A DNA stretch of 64,000 nt from Calycina herbarum (GCA_001414485.1 LLEY01000015.1:558001-622000); one strand, 5' to 3'; shown: positions 34,543 to 46,388, numbered from the stretch's first letter. A program made the numbers and translations. The notes: generated by a model not told the origin, from the sequence alone.

Positions 34543-34803
34543 ATGTCCTACTTCCGCATAACACTCCAAAGATCCGGCATCGGCATGCCCAAACGAACCC
34601 AAGGAGTCCTCAAAGCCCTGGGTCTACGCCATCGAATGACTACCGTCTTCTACCCCGTCACCCCCGAAGTCGCCGGTCAGATTATGAGAGTGAAGGAATT
34701 GGTTTCAGTGGAGGAAGTTGATAAGCCATTGACGAAGGATGAGGTTAAGGCGGAACGAAGACCGGAACCTGGGTTTTACTTGGAGTGGGCGGCGCCTCGT
34801 TAA
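34543..34803 (+). CDS. mrpl33: mitochondrial ribosomal protein uL30m (Mrpl33)
   Basis: An 86-residue intronless frame: [18 protein letters not shown], then [15 protein letters not shown] and [13 protein letters not shown]. The short bacterial L30 core (LxRSxIGxPxxxxxxLxxLGLxxxxxxV) is intact, with the fungal mitochondrial C-terminal extension. It is part of the large subunit of the mitoribosome. The start is fixed by the conserved N terminus. It is divergent from sec6. Confidence 0.92.
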   Translation: MSYFRITLQRSGIGMPKRTQGVLKALGLRHRMTTVFYPVTPEVAGQIMRVKELVSVEEVDKPLTKDEVKAERRPEPGFYLEWAAPR

Positions 34804-35294
34804 GGTGAGATGGGAGGGAGGAGGGAAGAATTGTCACAATTACGGGTGTGGAGGGAGGATAGACGTATGTGAGCTAGAGAGGGGATACATCTAGATTCTC
34901 GAAGAGAGCCTGGACTGGGTGTAGGGGGGGACATTGAGACATCCCCGTTTACTCTCGAGAAACCACCTTGTTTTCGATACCTCCTTACATACATTGGGAA
35001 GACACGGCGTTTTGGAGTGCTGAATGTTGTTGTAAAACTTGTAGAAACATCACGAGAGAAAGAAGGTCTCACAATATCAAAGAGCAATGTACAACACCAT
35101 GCACCATCAGATTCAGAATCCAATGGAAGGAGTGTTGAACCACTGTAAAAATTCCCATAGATAAAGAGCAAGAATCCCAACTTTCTTCTCCCAAATTAAA
35201 ATCTATATCTTGATACTTCAACTTCCAAATCAAAACTCAACGAGACCAGCTTCCCCAAGAGCCCCTTCATCACAACTCCCCCCAACCAACCACA

Positions 35295-35681
35295 ATGCCA
35301 TTCTCCAAACCAATCCGAGCAATCATGGAACACGCCATGAACGGCTACGCCCCCGACCCAGATCTCTGGTACGACGAATACCCCAATACCCCTCATCCCT
35401 ATTACATGCACATCAACTACCGGTCCCAAGCAGAACATCTCTTCGGTTCTGACTTCGACTACATAGACCAAGACGACTTGGACCGATGGATTGTAGAGGA
35501 GTGGATCCTAGCAATGATCTGTTTGAAGATTGAGAATACACGAGAACGTCTGACACCTGGAAAGATTCTCCAAAAAATTCGCTATCATCAGAGGATGAAT
35601 GTGGAATGGGATGATTGGATTGAGGAAGAGGAGGAGTGGGTTGAGGGGAATGGGATGGAGTACCCTGATGTTCCTGCTTGA
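35295..35681 (+). CDS. hypothetical acidic protein
   Basis: A 128-residue frame with no recognised domain. It is rich in Trp, Tyr and acidic residues (DPDLWYDEYPN, DYIDQDDLDRWIVEEW) with a Glu run near the C terminus (EEEEEW). It has no signal peptide or membrane segment. The antisense frames are no better. The composition is non-random and the start is preceded by a plausible A/C-rich leader, so it may be a lineage-restricted gene, but expression or homologues would be needed to accept it. Confidence 0.45.
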   Translation: MPFSKPIRAIMEHAMNGYAPDPDLWYDEYPNTPHPYYMHINYRSQAEHLFGSDFDYIDQDDLDRWIVEEWILAMICLKIENTRERLTPGKILQKIRYHQRMNVEWDDWIEEEEEWVEGNGMEYPDVPA

Positions 35682-36030
35682 AAGGTGGATTCATGGTTGC
35701 AGAATGGCGTGGAGAAATGGCATCCTACAAGACAACGAGACCAGGAAATCACTGTTAGTATTAAGTAGACACAGATAAATATTAGCAACGAGCACTTATT
35801 GCAAATTGATGTTCTCTATCATACAACATCCTCATTATCCCTCCAATCATTCTGATCCCCAGCTTCAACTCGTGATTGATCCGGTGATACAACGAAGCTT
35901 GATTACAAACAGTTCTTTTCGTTGGAAAGAGGAAATAGCGAAAAAGTATTTTTTGCAAAAGACCACGCAAAGCCCAAGAAAGCGGACACCATTGACGCCA
36001 TTCGCCACGAAGAAATACCTATGTAGCTAC

Positions 36031-37562
36031 TCAAACACTGCGTGCCTTCTCAACGTACTCGGCGCTTGGAGTCTCATATTCCTTGACAAAGTACTTTTCA
36101 GCATTTCGTCCCAACCAATTGGTCAACTTGGTGAGCTCCTCACGAAGACGGTTGACAGATTGAACATCCATGTTGGTTTGAGCAATCATCTCGGGAAGGG
36201 TGACTTTAGTTGGTCAGCATACATGTTAGCAAAATGAAAGAATGCCAATGACCTACCCAAAAGACGACACAAATGCTCTGCTCCATATGTTTCAGCAACG
36301 CCTTTGCCATAGAATTCACTATCCTTCTTCTCCCAGCCTTCGCGGACTTCGGTGTATTGATGACGTTCGAATCTATCATGTGTTAGCAATCGTGACATGT
36401 AAACAAAACGCAAGCCAACTCACCTGTAGAGCAAAAGCCGACCAAGACATTTCTCAAAATATTCCTTCAGGCCAGAAACAACCTCTTCCAAGATATCTGC
36501 TTGTGGACTACCTGGCAATCGCTTTGGCTTCTCGTACTCGTAATAGTCGGCAAGAATAGAGCTAACGGGCTGGGCACTCGGAAGTGGAACAAGTTGTGCA
36601 TTCTTCGTGACGTTCTCCCAATCATCAACCAAAATAGCCTTGATGTGGTCTGGAATGACGAGCTTGATGGATGGTCGAGAGTGGAAATTCTCCTCCTGAT
36701 TCAATGTTAGATCTCCCATACTGGCAGTTGCACGTGTAAAACGCGAAACAACATTCTCATATTGCTTCTCTTTCTCTGTCTCTGCTGCTGGTTTTGGTTC
36801 CGGGGCTGGCTTCGGCTTGACCAAATTGGGAAACAGAGCCTTGTCTGAATCCTTGGTGACGCTCTTCGACTTGGTGTGATTTGGCTTGGGCTTTTCGGAC
36901 AACTTTGTCTTAGCCTCGTCTCGAGGGATACCGGCAAGGGGAAGGTTTTGATCAGCTGGGAGACCGCCATAGTAGAGATGCATCATTGGGGTAGCAGTGC
37001 CACGCTTTCTGTGTGCCTCGAATTTAGGATGGGGTTTGGTGTATTGTGGCTCGTCGCCTTCGTCGCCGCGTAGTCTTGCTGCCATCTTTTTCTCAGCTGC
37101 GGCACGGTTTGCGTATTTGTTCTTGTCCTTTAGGTATCCGTTGCCGTCAACGTATTGGTAATTCTTTGGTGGTGCCTTGAGAAGAGGGTCGGGGGCGATG
37201 CAATCTTCAGACTCAAGAACTCGTTGAATGTCCCAGTCGTCGCTCTTTGGGTCACTCCAGCTTGAACCGCTTGGATTTCTCCTGGTAGCTCGAAGAGCAG
37301 TAGTGGTGACCTCGGTGCTAACCTCTGGTGGGGTGGGATTCTTTGGGCACAGAAGTTCTTCAGGTTGCGACTCGGAAGAGGCAGACCCAAAATCCGGAGA
37401 AGGGGTACGCTGGATCAAGGTTAAGTATGACTAGGGATCGTATGTGATACGGGGCAAACTTACTGCGCGCTTTCTAGGTTTGGTGATGGCCAGAGAAGGT
37501 TCGAGGTCATCCTCATACTTGACTGCTCCGCGGCGGGTGCCGCGTCCGGATGGGGGAGACAT
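36031..37562 (-). CDS. possible alternative product: unrelated N-terminus joined to the MRG domain
   Basis: Inside intron 2 of eaf3 an ATG at 37562 opens a frame (MSPPSGRGTRRGAVKYEDD to KPRKRA). A canonical intron (GTAAGT donor near 37464, CTTAACC branch, CAG acceptor near 37411) joins this to RTPSPDFGSASSES. The frame then stays open for about 720 nt without a stop and enters the MRG exon in phase 0 at 36695. The extra 280 or so residues are Lys/Pro-rich with a central conserved-looking stretch (PPKNYQYVDGNGYLKDKNKY). I recognise no domain in it. The result would be an MRG protein without chromodomain, made from an internal promoter. Alternatively it is an old nested or fused gene. Evidence is sequence structure only. 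Confidence 0.5.
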
Positions 37563-38601
37563 GTTTTGGTGAATTGAATGTCGAATTGCCAATTGATGTC
37601 TTCTTGCTTCAAGCAAATTACCGGATCAATCGGCGATGGGGTGTTTCCATTACCGATGATCGGGTGGTGCTCATGTGTGGTGGAAGAAAAGAGTTGAAGG
37701 TTGAAGGTCGAGTCTACCACGGACTAGTCTCGCTGGCGGAGCGGCGAACACAAAACCATTTCCCACCAGCAATGGCAGCAGTCGACAAGAGACAGAGAAA
37801 CGAGAACCCCCCAACACACAACAGCAGGAAATATGTACATACGGAATAGACAGTAGGAGACAGGCAGTACTCACATTCTCTAAATCATAATCGCGATGTC
37901 GTCTCGCTCCACCACGCCCGCCAGGAGCGGCAACCGAGGTGTGACGCTCTTCACTTCCACGAGCTGAGCTGAAATCCGAGCCATTGGGTTTCTTGCTCCC
38001 TTTGCTGAGAGACTTCGGGCCGGGATGCTGTTGCTTCATTTGATGATGAAGCTGCGCTGCGATCTCCTTGTTCTCATCTGTAAACTTCCTAACTCGATCG
38101 CTCGGAACCCAATCGTCCCACTGTTTGCCAGACACCTCGTTAGTAACTTGCTTCAATGCCTTCTTTGGCTTCTTTGCCTTGGGGGTCTTTTCCGACTTCG
38201 AGATAGGGCGTTTGGGTGGCATTTCGATGGATGGGGTTTAGAAGTGGTAGATATCCATCAAAAAGGGGGCTTTTAAGAGGAGCTAGGTCGGCTAACGATC
38301 GATGGACTGCACTGCAGTCCACCTCCAGTTCCAACCTTGAAACTTTGGAAGGCACGATTCCACGGCCTATCGTCACATGCCTTGCTGCCCTCACTTGGGC
38401 GCCAGCTCTATACAAGATATTATCGAAAAATTCACTTACAGTATTCTTCCATCCCTTGTAATGAATCTTAAACTGCCACGCGCTATTCACGTGTCTCAAA
38501 TCCAGTATCTTTGCTTCGTACAGGACTGGTCCATGAAAACAGAGTATCTTCTCATCCTTTGCGAACGGGGCAGTCGGTTCAGCTGCTTTTGAGGGAGCCA
38601 T
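36031..38601 (-). CDS. eaf3: Eaf3/MRG15 chromodomain protein
   Basis: Exon 1 (38440-38601) encodes the first part of the chromo/MBT-like domain (KILCFHGPVLYEAKILDL, FKIHYKGWKNT). Exon 2 (37875-38120) continues WDDWVPSDRVRKFTDENKE and a basic linker ending DYDLEN. Exon 3 starts at 36695 with EENFHSRPSIKLVIPDHIK, the MRG domain, and runs through later exons to YVEKARSV and TGA 36031-36033. Eaf3 is shared by NuA4 acetyltransferase and Rpd3S deacetylase and reads H3K36 methylation. All three junctions are phase 0. Intron 1 (38121-38439, 319 nt) and intron 2 (36696-37874, 1179 nt, branch CTAAC 11 nt before the acceptor) are unusually long for this genome. Intron 2 contains coding-like sequence described separately. 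Confidence 0.88.
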
Positions 38602-39309
38602 AATTGTTAGCCGTCAACCACTTCGACAAGTGTGGGATGAAATGCGCCTTTTTGAACGGGAAAAAAATGAAATTATGTATGTAGCCAGAATGTTGTTGTT
38701 TATGGAAGGGTCTGAGTGATGAGGTTGCAAGGAGCTCTCTCCCTTTGACATATTTGTTGGTTCCACAAATTGTGGTCCTGACCCTTGTCTTGATATTTCG
38801 AAAAGCAGCGTGGAATATCATATTAGTTGTCTATTAACTATTCATGAAGCTATTTCTGGTTTGTCAAAACATTCATTCAGTTTAATCTATGAAAGTAAGA
38901 AACCACAGAACATTTGTGTTAAAGGGGAAGAATAAGAAAAGATAAAATGTTTATGTTATTTCAAAAACTATGTCAAAAACAAAAGTGTGAATGGGACAGT
39001 GCCGCTTTTCGGTTATCGCGTGGATGAGGAAAGCGCGTTGGACGCGACTTGAATTGAATGCACCTGGATGGTACCTACCTCAGTAATAATCTTTATGTAG
39101 AAGAAGGAAACTAGTTGATTTGCTTTTTGGATGTGTTTTTAAGATATAGAAACTGTAATATGCTTCAACTACCTAGTGATTAGAAACCGATTGTCTACTC
39201 CTGGTCATTCATTCAATTCCCTGCGGGAATAAAAGACCCTCAGACACCAACCCACCTCATAACTACCCCTCCAAACAACCCCCTCCAAACAACACAACCT
39301 CCAAATACA
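38602..39309. promoter_or_regulatory. divergent intergenic region, eaf3 / nkp2
   Basis: A 708-bp AT-leaning spacer between two divergent starts. No gene or specific regulatory site recognised. Confidence 0.4.
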
Positions 39310-39927
39310 ATGCCCCCAACAGAAGCAAAAATTCTCTCCACCTTCCTCCTCACCCCCTCTCCCTTGCCGACTATAATCACATTAAAAGCATTTACCGCCC
39401 TCTTCCCCAGCTCCCCGCAATCCTCTCCGCAGATTCGGGCTCTCTACAGAGACCTTCAATACCAACGCGCACTGGTCGTCGACACAGTCGCACACGCCGT
39501 AGCAGCAGAAGTAAAACGAGGGAACACTCAGCGCCGAATAGTAGCGCGATCGCGCGCAAGAGGGGAGAAGCAGGCACAGGATGATGAAGTGGATATTGAG
39601 GAGACTGTATTTATTCCCCCCCCCCCTCTCCTTCCCAGCGCAAGAGCAATTGCTAATTCATCACAGCTCTTCGGATCCACAGAAAACCTAGCAACATACA
39701 GACCACATACCTTATACAGCGTCGTACCCGCTCTGGAGGAAGCTACTGCACTTGTGGAGGACGAGATTCAAAGGTTGGATGATGAGGCTGAGAGACTGTT
39801 GGAGGAGATTCAGGGGACGGTTGGGGGATTGAGTGATTTGCGGTATGGGAAGTTGGCGAATGGGAAGTTGCCGGAGCAGGTACTTGAGGGGTTGAATAGG
39901 TTGGAAGAATCTTGTCAGGGGACTTGA
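39310..39927 (+). CDS. nkp2: inner kinetochore protein Cnl2/Nkp2
   Basis: A 205-residue intronless frame. The N terminus EAKILSTFLLTPSPLPTIITL and FTALFPSSPQSSPQIRALYRDLQYQRA is the Cnl2/NKP2 family signature. A helical C-terminal part (ALVEDEIQRLDDEAERLLEEIQ) is likely a coiled coil. In yeast Nkp1/Nkp2 dock onto the Ame1/Okp1 (CENP-U/CENP-Q) pair, and a CENP-Q gene lies about 15 kb upstream. A run of 11 C residues (39616-39626) encodes the Pro tract and is a slippage-prone site in sequencing and in vivo. No truncation is evident. Confidence 0.87.
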   Translation: MPPTEAKILSTFLLTPSPLPTIITLKAFTALFPSSPQSSPQIRALYRDLQYQRALVVDTVAHAVAAEVKRGNTQRRIVARSRARGEKQAQDDEVDIEETVFIPPPPLLPSARAIANSSQLFGSTENLATYRPHTLYSVVPALEEATALVEDEIQRLDDEAERLLEEIQGTVGGLSDLRYGKLANGKLPEQVLEGLNRLEESCQGT

Positions 39928-40244
39928 GATCTTGATTCAATCGGAGCGCGAGAGGACACAACAGAATTGGGCCTTGCTGCGACTTCCAACGCTCCCACCG
40001 AGACAGTCTTTACTTGGAACGACATCCATCGGGGCAAGAATTGGGAAATGGTGGAAGCACATCACAGGGACGTTGGTTTTGATGGGTTTTTTGATACCCA
40101 ATGGAATTATATTTGAGGAGCACGGCTATTTGTGTCCTATCCTGCATTACTATCGTATTCACCACCCATTTTACATTTTCCCGTTATTCTCCATTACAGT
40201 TCATACATGAAAGTTTACTGCGGGAAAATTAGTTCTTGATCGCT

Positions 40245-41121
40245 TTAATATGACATCCCGTCTCCTGGAGGAGCTCCCACACGTACTCTTGGGCCGGGCG
40301 CGGCAGGTGCTGCAGGTCGGCGTCCTTGTGGTGGTGCAGTTCGTCCGCTCCTACTCTCAAGTCAGTATTGTATACTCGTAGAACAAATGATTATAAACTT
40401 ACATGATGCTTCTGCTAATGAAGGAGATACCAATCATGAACATCCAACTTGGAACGACTGCGAAAGCCCAGAAAACATATCCAAGAGGAACTGCGACACC
40501 GTACTTGGCGAGAGGTCCATCGAATGGATGGAAGTAACCCTCGTAAAGGGGAGCGGTCTTCCACTCCTTGGAGGCGTGGAGATCAGTGAAGGTCTTGACC
40601 TCAGTGGTGGTGGCATTCAAAGACTTGACTCTGATATCAACTGGTGCGCCTTGAGTTGGGACTTCCATAATCCACAAACTTGGTGGTCCAGCACCCCAAC
40701 TGTTGCAGAGAACTGGCTGGTTGTCGCAATCGATGTATCCAAGATTTGGGGCATTTGGATTAACGGACCAGAGAGCTGCCGTTTGGTTGAAAGCAGTCTC
40801 TGCGGTTCCGCAGTGGCCGAAGCAGGTCTTGTTTCCTCCAGTAATCATAACCCACCATTCTTCAGGTGTTGTGCTAGCCGGCTTAACACTGGATCGGATC
40901 GTCTCCTGCCAGTTGTCAAGAGTCAAAATGTTGACAGTCTTTCCTCCGACCTTGGCTGCTGCCTCCGCTGGTGTGTGTGCTTTGTTTGGGTTTGGAATGT
41001 AGGAGGAGATCTTGTCGAACCAGAATTGAGCTTGAGCTTTAGCTTGTTCAAGTGGAGTTTCTTGTTGCGCAGCCGCAGCGAGGAGAGGAAGCGCCAAAAG
41101 GGTACCGGAGGAGAACTTCAT
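40245..41121 (-). CDS. secretory-pathway membrane protein with thioredoxin-like domain (CFGHC)
   Basis: A signal peptide (MKFSSGTLLALPLLAAAA) is followed by a domain that resembles a protein disulfide isomerase fold: EEWWVMITGGNKTCFGHCG, then a helix, then IDCDNQPVLCNSWGAGPPSLWIM, the equivalent of the VDC..LC..YGVRGYPTL strand of PDIs. A transmembrane segment (YGVAVPLGYVFWAFAVVPSWMFM) follows, and a Pro/Gly/Arg-rich cytosolic tail encoded by exon 2 (intron about 40,350-40,402). The redox motif is CFGHC, spacing Cx3C rather than CxxC. I recognise it as a conserved fungal protein without assigned function. ER localisation and a redox or chaperone role are inferences. The stop is TAA at 40245-40247. 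Confidence 0.68.
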
Positions 41122-41632
41122 GATGGCGAGTTTGATGGAAGAGTTTCGCGAGGATTGTAGTCGTCTAGGCTACAATTGTTGTTATGGGGTGATGGAACTG
41201 CGCCGCGATAAGGCTACTGTTAATAGATATGCGACAAATGTCAAGGAGAGACTGGAGAAAACAAGGGAGAAGATTCGGGATGAGCAGGTATCAAATGATG
41301 TATTAGTGTAGCAACTCAGCAAAGGGGTTGCAACAGGCCAGAATGCTTGTTGATGTCAAGTCTTCAGGTAGAGAGTGGAAGGGCAGAGACGAGTCGAGAA
41401 ACCCGGAGGAGAAGAGCTCTCCCATTGGCCAGGCTACTATGGGGAAGTTATTACGTTGTTGGAGCTAAGCTACACTCGTCAACCGAGCTGGGGCCGATTT
41501 CAAGGGTCTCTCGGGCCGGTACTATTCCGATTCCGCTTATCGCTATCGTTTTCTCCATCGCGGGTGGAAAATTCCCAAAAAAATTGTTTACCATTTCATC
41601 CCACGGCGCAAGAGCCTATACCTTTCTTCACC

Positions 41633-44600
41633 ATGTCTCTAGAAGAAAAGCTCGACAAGATCCGATCGCCGAAGCTGCAGAGCCAGAAGCAGGTATGTAA
41701 CCAATTTGGAATTTCTCAATGTTTCTATGCAGAAGAGGATGGGAATTTCAATGCTAATGAATACCGCAGACCCAGGTAGTTCTAGCCGCTGTAGGAGAAA
41801 CCCTCAAAGACCAAAAAACCGAACCCTCCCCAACTGCTTATTTTGCGGCTCTCCTCGCCCTTCTTCGTCAAGCTGTATCCACAACTGCTGTCAATAAAGA
41901 ATTGGCAACTTCCGTCGTTTACCTTCTCGATGTCGTTACACCTTATGCCCCGCAGCCACTCCTCCGCTCGAAATTCTCCCAAATCCTCATCAATCTCGCC
42001 CCGGCCTTGACATATGCCGAAGCAGATGCCCCTCTCCTCCGACCCTCGATTGGCTGTCTCGAATCGCTGCTTATAGCACAGGACTCGGCAGCATGGGAAC
42101 TATCATATACCGAAATCGGGCCCCGGCGGGCAATCGCTGGCTTGTTGACTTTGGCAGTGGACCATAGACCTAAGATCAGGAAAAGGGCTCAAGAAGCTAT
42201 CGCAAATGTTCTCAAGAACCCTCCACCAAGTCCAGCTTTGGACCACCCCGCCTCCGACATGTGTGCCGAAACTGCACTCAAGAGTCTGACCGACCTCGCA
42301 TCCACTTCGAACCAAGCAAAGAAGCAAAAGAAGGCCGGGGCATCTGAAAACGAGCCAGGATTAATACACGCATTACAATTGATCAAGACGGTAGCGGCGG
42401 CATCAAGAGGTTGGCCTAGCAAGAAAATCGAGGCATTATGCGAGGTCTTGTTGGCAATTTCAAAATCTAGCAATGAGTACATGGCAATGGCAGCTTTCGA
42501 GATTTTCGAGATCATTTTCGAGGGAATGGCAAAGGAAACCTCCTCTTCCAAATTACCCAGACTTCTAGAGGTCATCTCAGAACTTCGCCCTTCACAAAAC
42601 GATTCACAGCTTCTACCACCCTGGATTGCCGTCATTTCCAGAGGTTATGATGTTTCGGCACAAATCGATCCCGAGGATACCTTTTCAAAACTTCCGGAAC
42701 TGTTCAATATGATTTCTTCGTTCTTGGCCTCTTCATCCCACAATATTCGGGTTTCTGCCTCAGAGTGCTTAATCTCATTCATGGCAAATTGCATTCCAAA
42801 TTCTGTGCTCTTAGAACCTTCTATCTACGATGAGAAAGTACTGGAGAAATTATCCAAAGCGGCAGTCGAACTTCTAAGTGTAAAATATCAAGCCGCTTGG
42901 ATGGAAACATTCAACGTTCTCGGTGCCATGTTCGATGGTCTCAGATGGCGAGCTGATCCAATACTGGTAGATGTTGTGAGGACTTTGGGTGAACTCCGTG
43001 GAAACGATTCATTCACTGGAAAGAAGGAAGCCGACGAAATAATTGGAAAGGCAATTCGTGCCATGGGACCCGAGAGTGTCCTACATATTCTACCTCTCAA
43101 TCTATCAACACCAAAACCTGGACAGCCTGGTCGAGCTTGGTTACTTCCTGTATTGCGTGAATATGTCAGCAATACCAACTTGGCACATTTCAGATCTGAA
43201 TTCGTTCCCTTGAGCGAAATGATGTTCCAACGAGTTATCGACAACGGGGATGCCGAGAAGACAATGGAAATCAAGATTTTTGAAACATTAGTTCAACAAA
43301 TTTGGGCACTGTTACCTGGATATTGCGATCTTCCACTGGACCTCACAGAATCTTTCGACCAAACATTCGCGGAATTGACATCAAATCTTCTTTACAAACA
43401 GGTGGAATTGCGATCTGATGTTTGCAGGGCGCTGCAGGCTTTGGTTGACACAAACAAATCTATTCTCACAATTGAAGCTGAAGAGGATCTCGTTTTACAA
43501 TCCCGAGTATCCAAGGCGATCGCTCAGAAGAACATTGAACATCTAGGTGGATTTTCGAGTAACATGCTCGCAGTTTTGTTCAACGTTTACAGTCAGACTT
43601 TGCCTCAATACAGGGGGTATATTCTACAGTGCGTAAACTCATACCTCAGTATTGCTCCTACCCAGGAGTTAATGGATACATTCGAGCGAGTTACAACAAT
43701 GCTGCAATCATCTCTCGCGGAAGCTGGAATACAAACTCAAGCAGAGAAGCAAAAGCAGAAAGAGCAAAATGCTACAGACAAGATGCCACCGATGAGCCAT
43801 ACACTCATGGATTTGGTAATTACCATTGCCATTTACCTTCCCCGAGATAGTTTTAGCACACTTTTCAACATCGCATCCCTCATTATCATCATGGACAGTG
43901 ATCCACAACTCCAAAAGAAGGCATACAAACTTATTCCACGTCTCGCCGAGTCTCCTATGGGACAACAAGCCTTGGCAGAGCGTAGCAGTGAGCTCCAACA
44001 GTTATTGTTGAACAGTGCCGAAAAGGTGTCCGCTCCTGCTAGAAAAGACCGCTTGGCCGCCGTTTCGACACTCATCCCATTTTTGCCAGACGACTCGCTT
44101 CATTTCATTCCTTCAATCCTGTCAGAAGTTGTCATCTCATGTAAAGAGGTCAACGAGAAAGCTCGAACTACAGCATTCGATCTTCTTATCCTCATGGGAG
44201 AAAAGATTGTCTCGGCGCCAGGAGCAACAATTGATACTAGCAAAGTGCCCAATATGCCAGATGATGCACCAACCGTGAGCGCAAACCTCGTGGAATACTT
44301 TACGATGGTCAGTGCTGGTTTGGCAGGAAGTGCATCACATATGGTTTCCGCCTCCATCACAGCGTTGACGCGAATTCTCTACCATTTCCGAGCCACCCTG
44401 GAAGCAGACACCCTCGCTGAATTGGTCGAAACTATGGATATTTTCCTTACTCACAAGAACCGGGAAATTGTTCGCAGTGTCCTTGGTTTTGTCAAGGTTT
44501 GCGTTATCAGTTTGTCGCAAGAGCTGATGCTTCCTCGATTACAGACTCTCATCCCCAACTTAATGGTTTGGAGTCACGAACACAAAGCTCACTTCAAGGC

Positions 44601-45498
44601 CAAAGTCAAGCATATCCTGGAACGAATGATAAGAAGATTTGGGGCTGAGACTGTTAACAAATATTGTCCCGAAGAAGACCGAAAACTGATCGCCAACATT
44701 CGCAAGACCAGAGAGCGAAATAAGCGACACAAGGAGGCTGCGAAAGCAGAAGGTGCTGAGGGAAGCGATGAAGAGGGCGGAGAGGCGACAAATGGGAAGA
44801 GAAAGGGCCACTTTGAAAGCGAGTACGACGAAGCTGTTTATGGCAGTGACGACGAATCTGACGGATCTGATGTCTCCGATAATGAAGTTCTCGGAAAGAA
44901 AAAGACAAGAGCTGCTAAGAAAACTGGAAATACCTACATCCACGAAGACGAGGACGAGCCTCTGGATCTCCTGGACCGAAAAGCTTTAGCGAATATCTCA
45001 TCGACTAAACCCCTCAAACAACGCACACCAGCGAGAACGAAGGCTAAGGTCGACTTGGATGGGAAACTTTTGTTTGGGGGAGATAGCGATGATGATGCTA
45101 TGGTTCTCGATACCCCTGGAGGAGACGCTGAGGATGAGGGTGGTGTTGGTGCATACGTGAAGGCTATCAAGGGTCGGGATGCGGTGCAAAGAGGTAGAGG
45201 TGGTCGACTAAAGTTCACGAATAAGAGGGATAAGGATGAAGATGATGAGATGGATGTTGATGAGGATGATGTCAAAGCTATCAAGAAGAAGACTGGCGGT
45301 GACTCAAGGGGTGGCTTCAGAGGTGACTTCAGAGGACGAGGTCGTGGTGGTCCTAGAGGTGGTAGCGGGAGAGGAGGAATTGCGAGTGGTAGAAGGGGTT
45401 TGGGCGAGGATAAGAGACATGGGGAGCGACATGGGGGCTCGGGAGGTAGGGGAGGCGGAAGAGTTATGAAGTCTCCCCGTGGACGAGGTCGTAGGTAA
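41633..45498 (+). CDS. rrp12: ribosome biogenesis protein Rrp12 (NUC173 domain)
   Basis: Exon 1 (41633-41692, MSLEEKLDKIRSPKLQSQKQ) joins exon 2 (41770-45498) across a 77-nt GT-AG intron. The protein has about 1,260 residues. HEAT-like repeats run through most of its length, including the NUC173 region. The C terminus is acidic and basic low complexity ending in an RGG-rich tail (45,310-45,495), typical of nucleolar proteins. Rrp12 is a karyopherin-like factor for export and maturation of pre-40S and pre-60S subunits. The start is set by the conserved N terminus. Confidence 0.9.
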
Positions 45499-46340
45499 AG
45501 GTTGTGATAGATTGATGATACCTGTTTATGTATGAGGTTGCTGTTCATCAATTTTTCTGGTTGAGCTACAGATGGAGTCATTTGGCGTTTATAGTTAGGC
45601 GTTAAAAATGATCTTATTACAAGTTTTTTTTTCGTACTTTTCAAGTCTTCGGCTCGATTGCCTGAAACATGAGCTTCGTATGAAATCCGTAAATCACTAC
45701 GATCTCGTGAGAGTCTCTATCTCTAAATAGCGATTACTTGGTATTTATTCCAAGCTTCATTAACTAATCCATGCAGACAGAGCACTATTAAATTGTTCCT
45801 AAATAAACTGGTGAATGCGCAGGGGAATATTGGTGTGATGCTAGGTAGTGGTGCACAAAGGGGGCTTAAGCGAATTTGCTTGGGTGTCACTTATCAACAA
45901 CATCACCAACCTCATCAAATACCCATTTCTTGCATGAAAAGCTTGAAACTAAACCATGTAACACTGCAATCTCTTTAGAATGAATGTCTAATTCATGACA
46001 ATGTCGTGTGCACTGACCAGAAGAAGTTCTGCGGATTTTTGAGGCTATGGAAATCGGAACCCGAAAACCCTTTAATTCTGTTTCAAATATAACAAGAACT
46101 GGTATGCTTTATTAATTAATTATCTATTTGACCAATTCTATTTAAATTTATTTTAACTTCTCTATAATAACTTCAGTCTTCTAAACTATTAGAACATTTA
46201 TATTAAATAAATGTTACTTAGATAAGTACTTAATACTATAAACTTTTAAAACATGCGAGACTTTGTTTAAATAACTAAAGAAATCTAAATACTCTTGAAC
46301 AATCTACTTATATAGTTTAACTTACTAGACTTACTACTTA
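45499..46340. other. intergenic interval entering the second AT-rich island
   Basis: The first part holds the rrp12 3' region. From about 46,080 the composition changes to RIP-like AT-rich sequence with few CA/TG. No gene is recognisable. Confidence 0.5.
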
Positions 46341-46388
46341 ACGTGTTTCACAAGCGAGTCGCCCACACAAGCGGGTCGCCCACTTTCC
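46341..46388 (+). repeat. left terminal inverted repeat of the Fot1-like element
   Basis: Starts ACGTGTTTCACAAGCGAGTC and carries two copies of a 17-nt internal unit (ACAAGCGAGTCGCCCAC type) before CACTTT. It matches the inverted right end. Confidence 0.9.

Noticed and set aside
44934..45644. 236-codon antisense frame opposite the end of rrp12
   Set aside because: It is the antisense of acidic and RGG-rich low-complexity codons (Ser/Pro-rich shadow).
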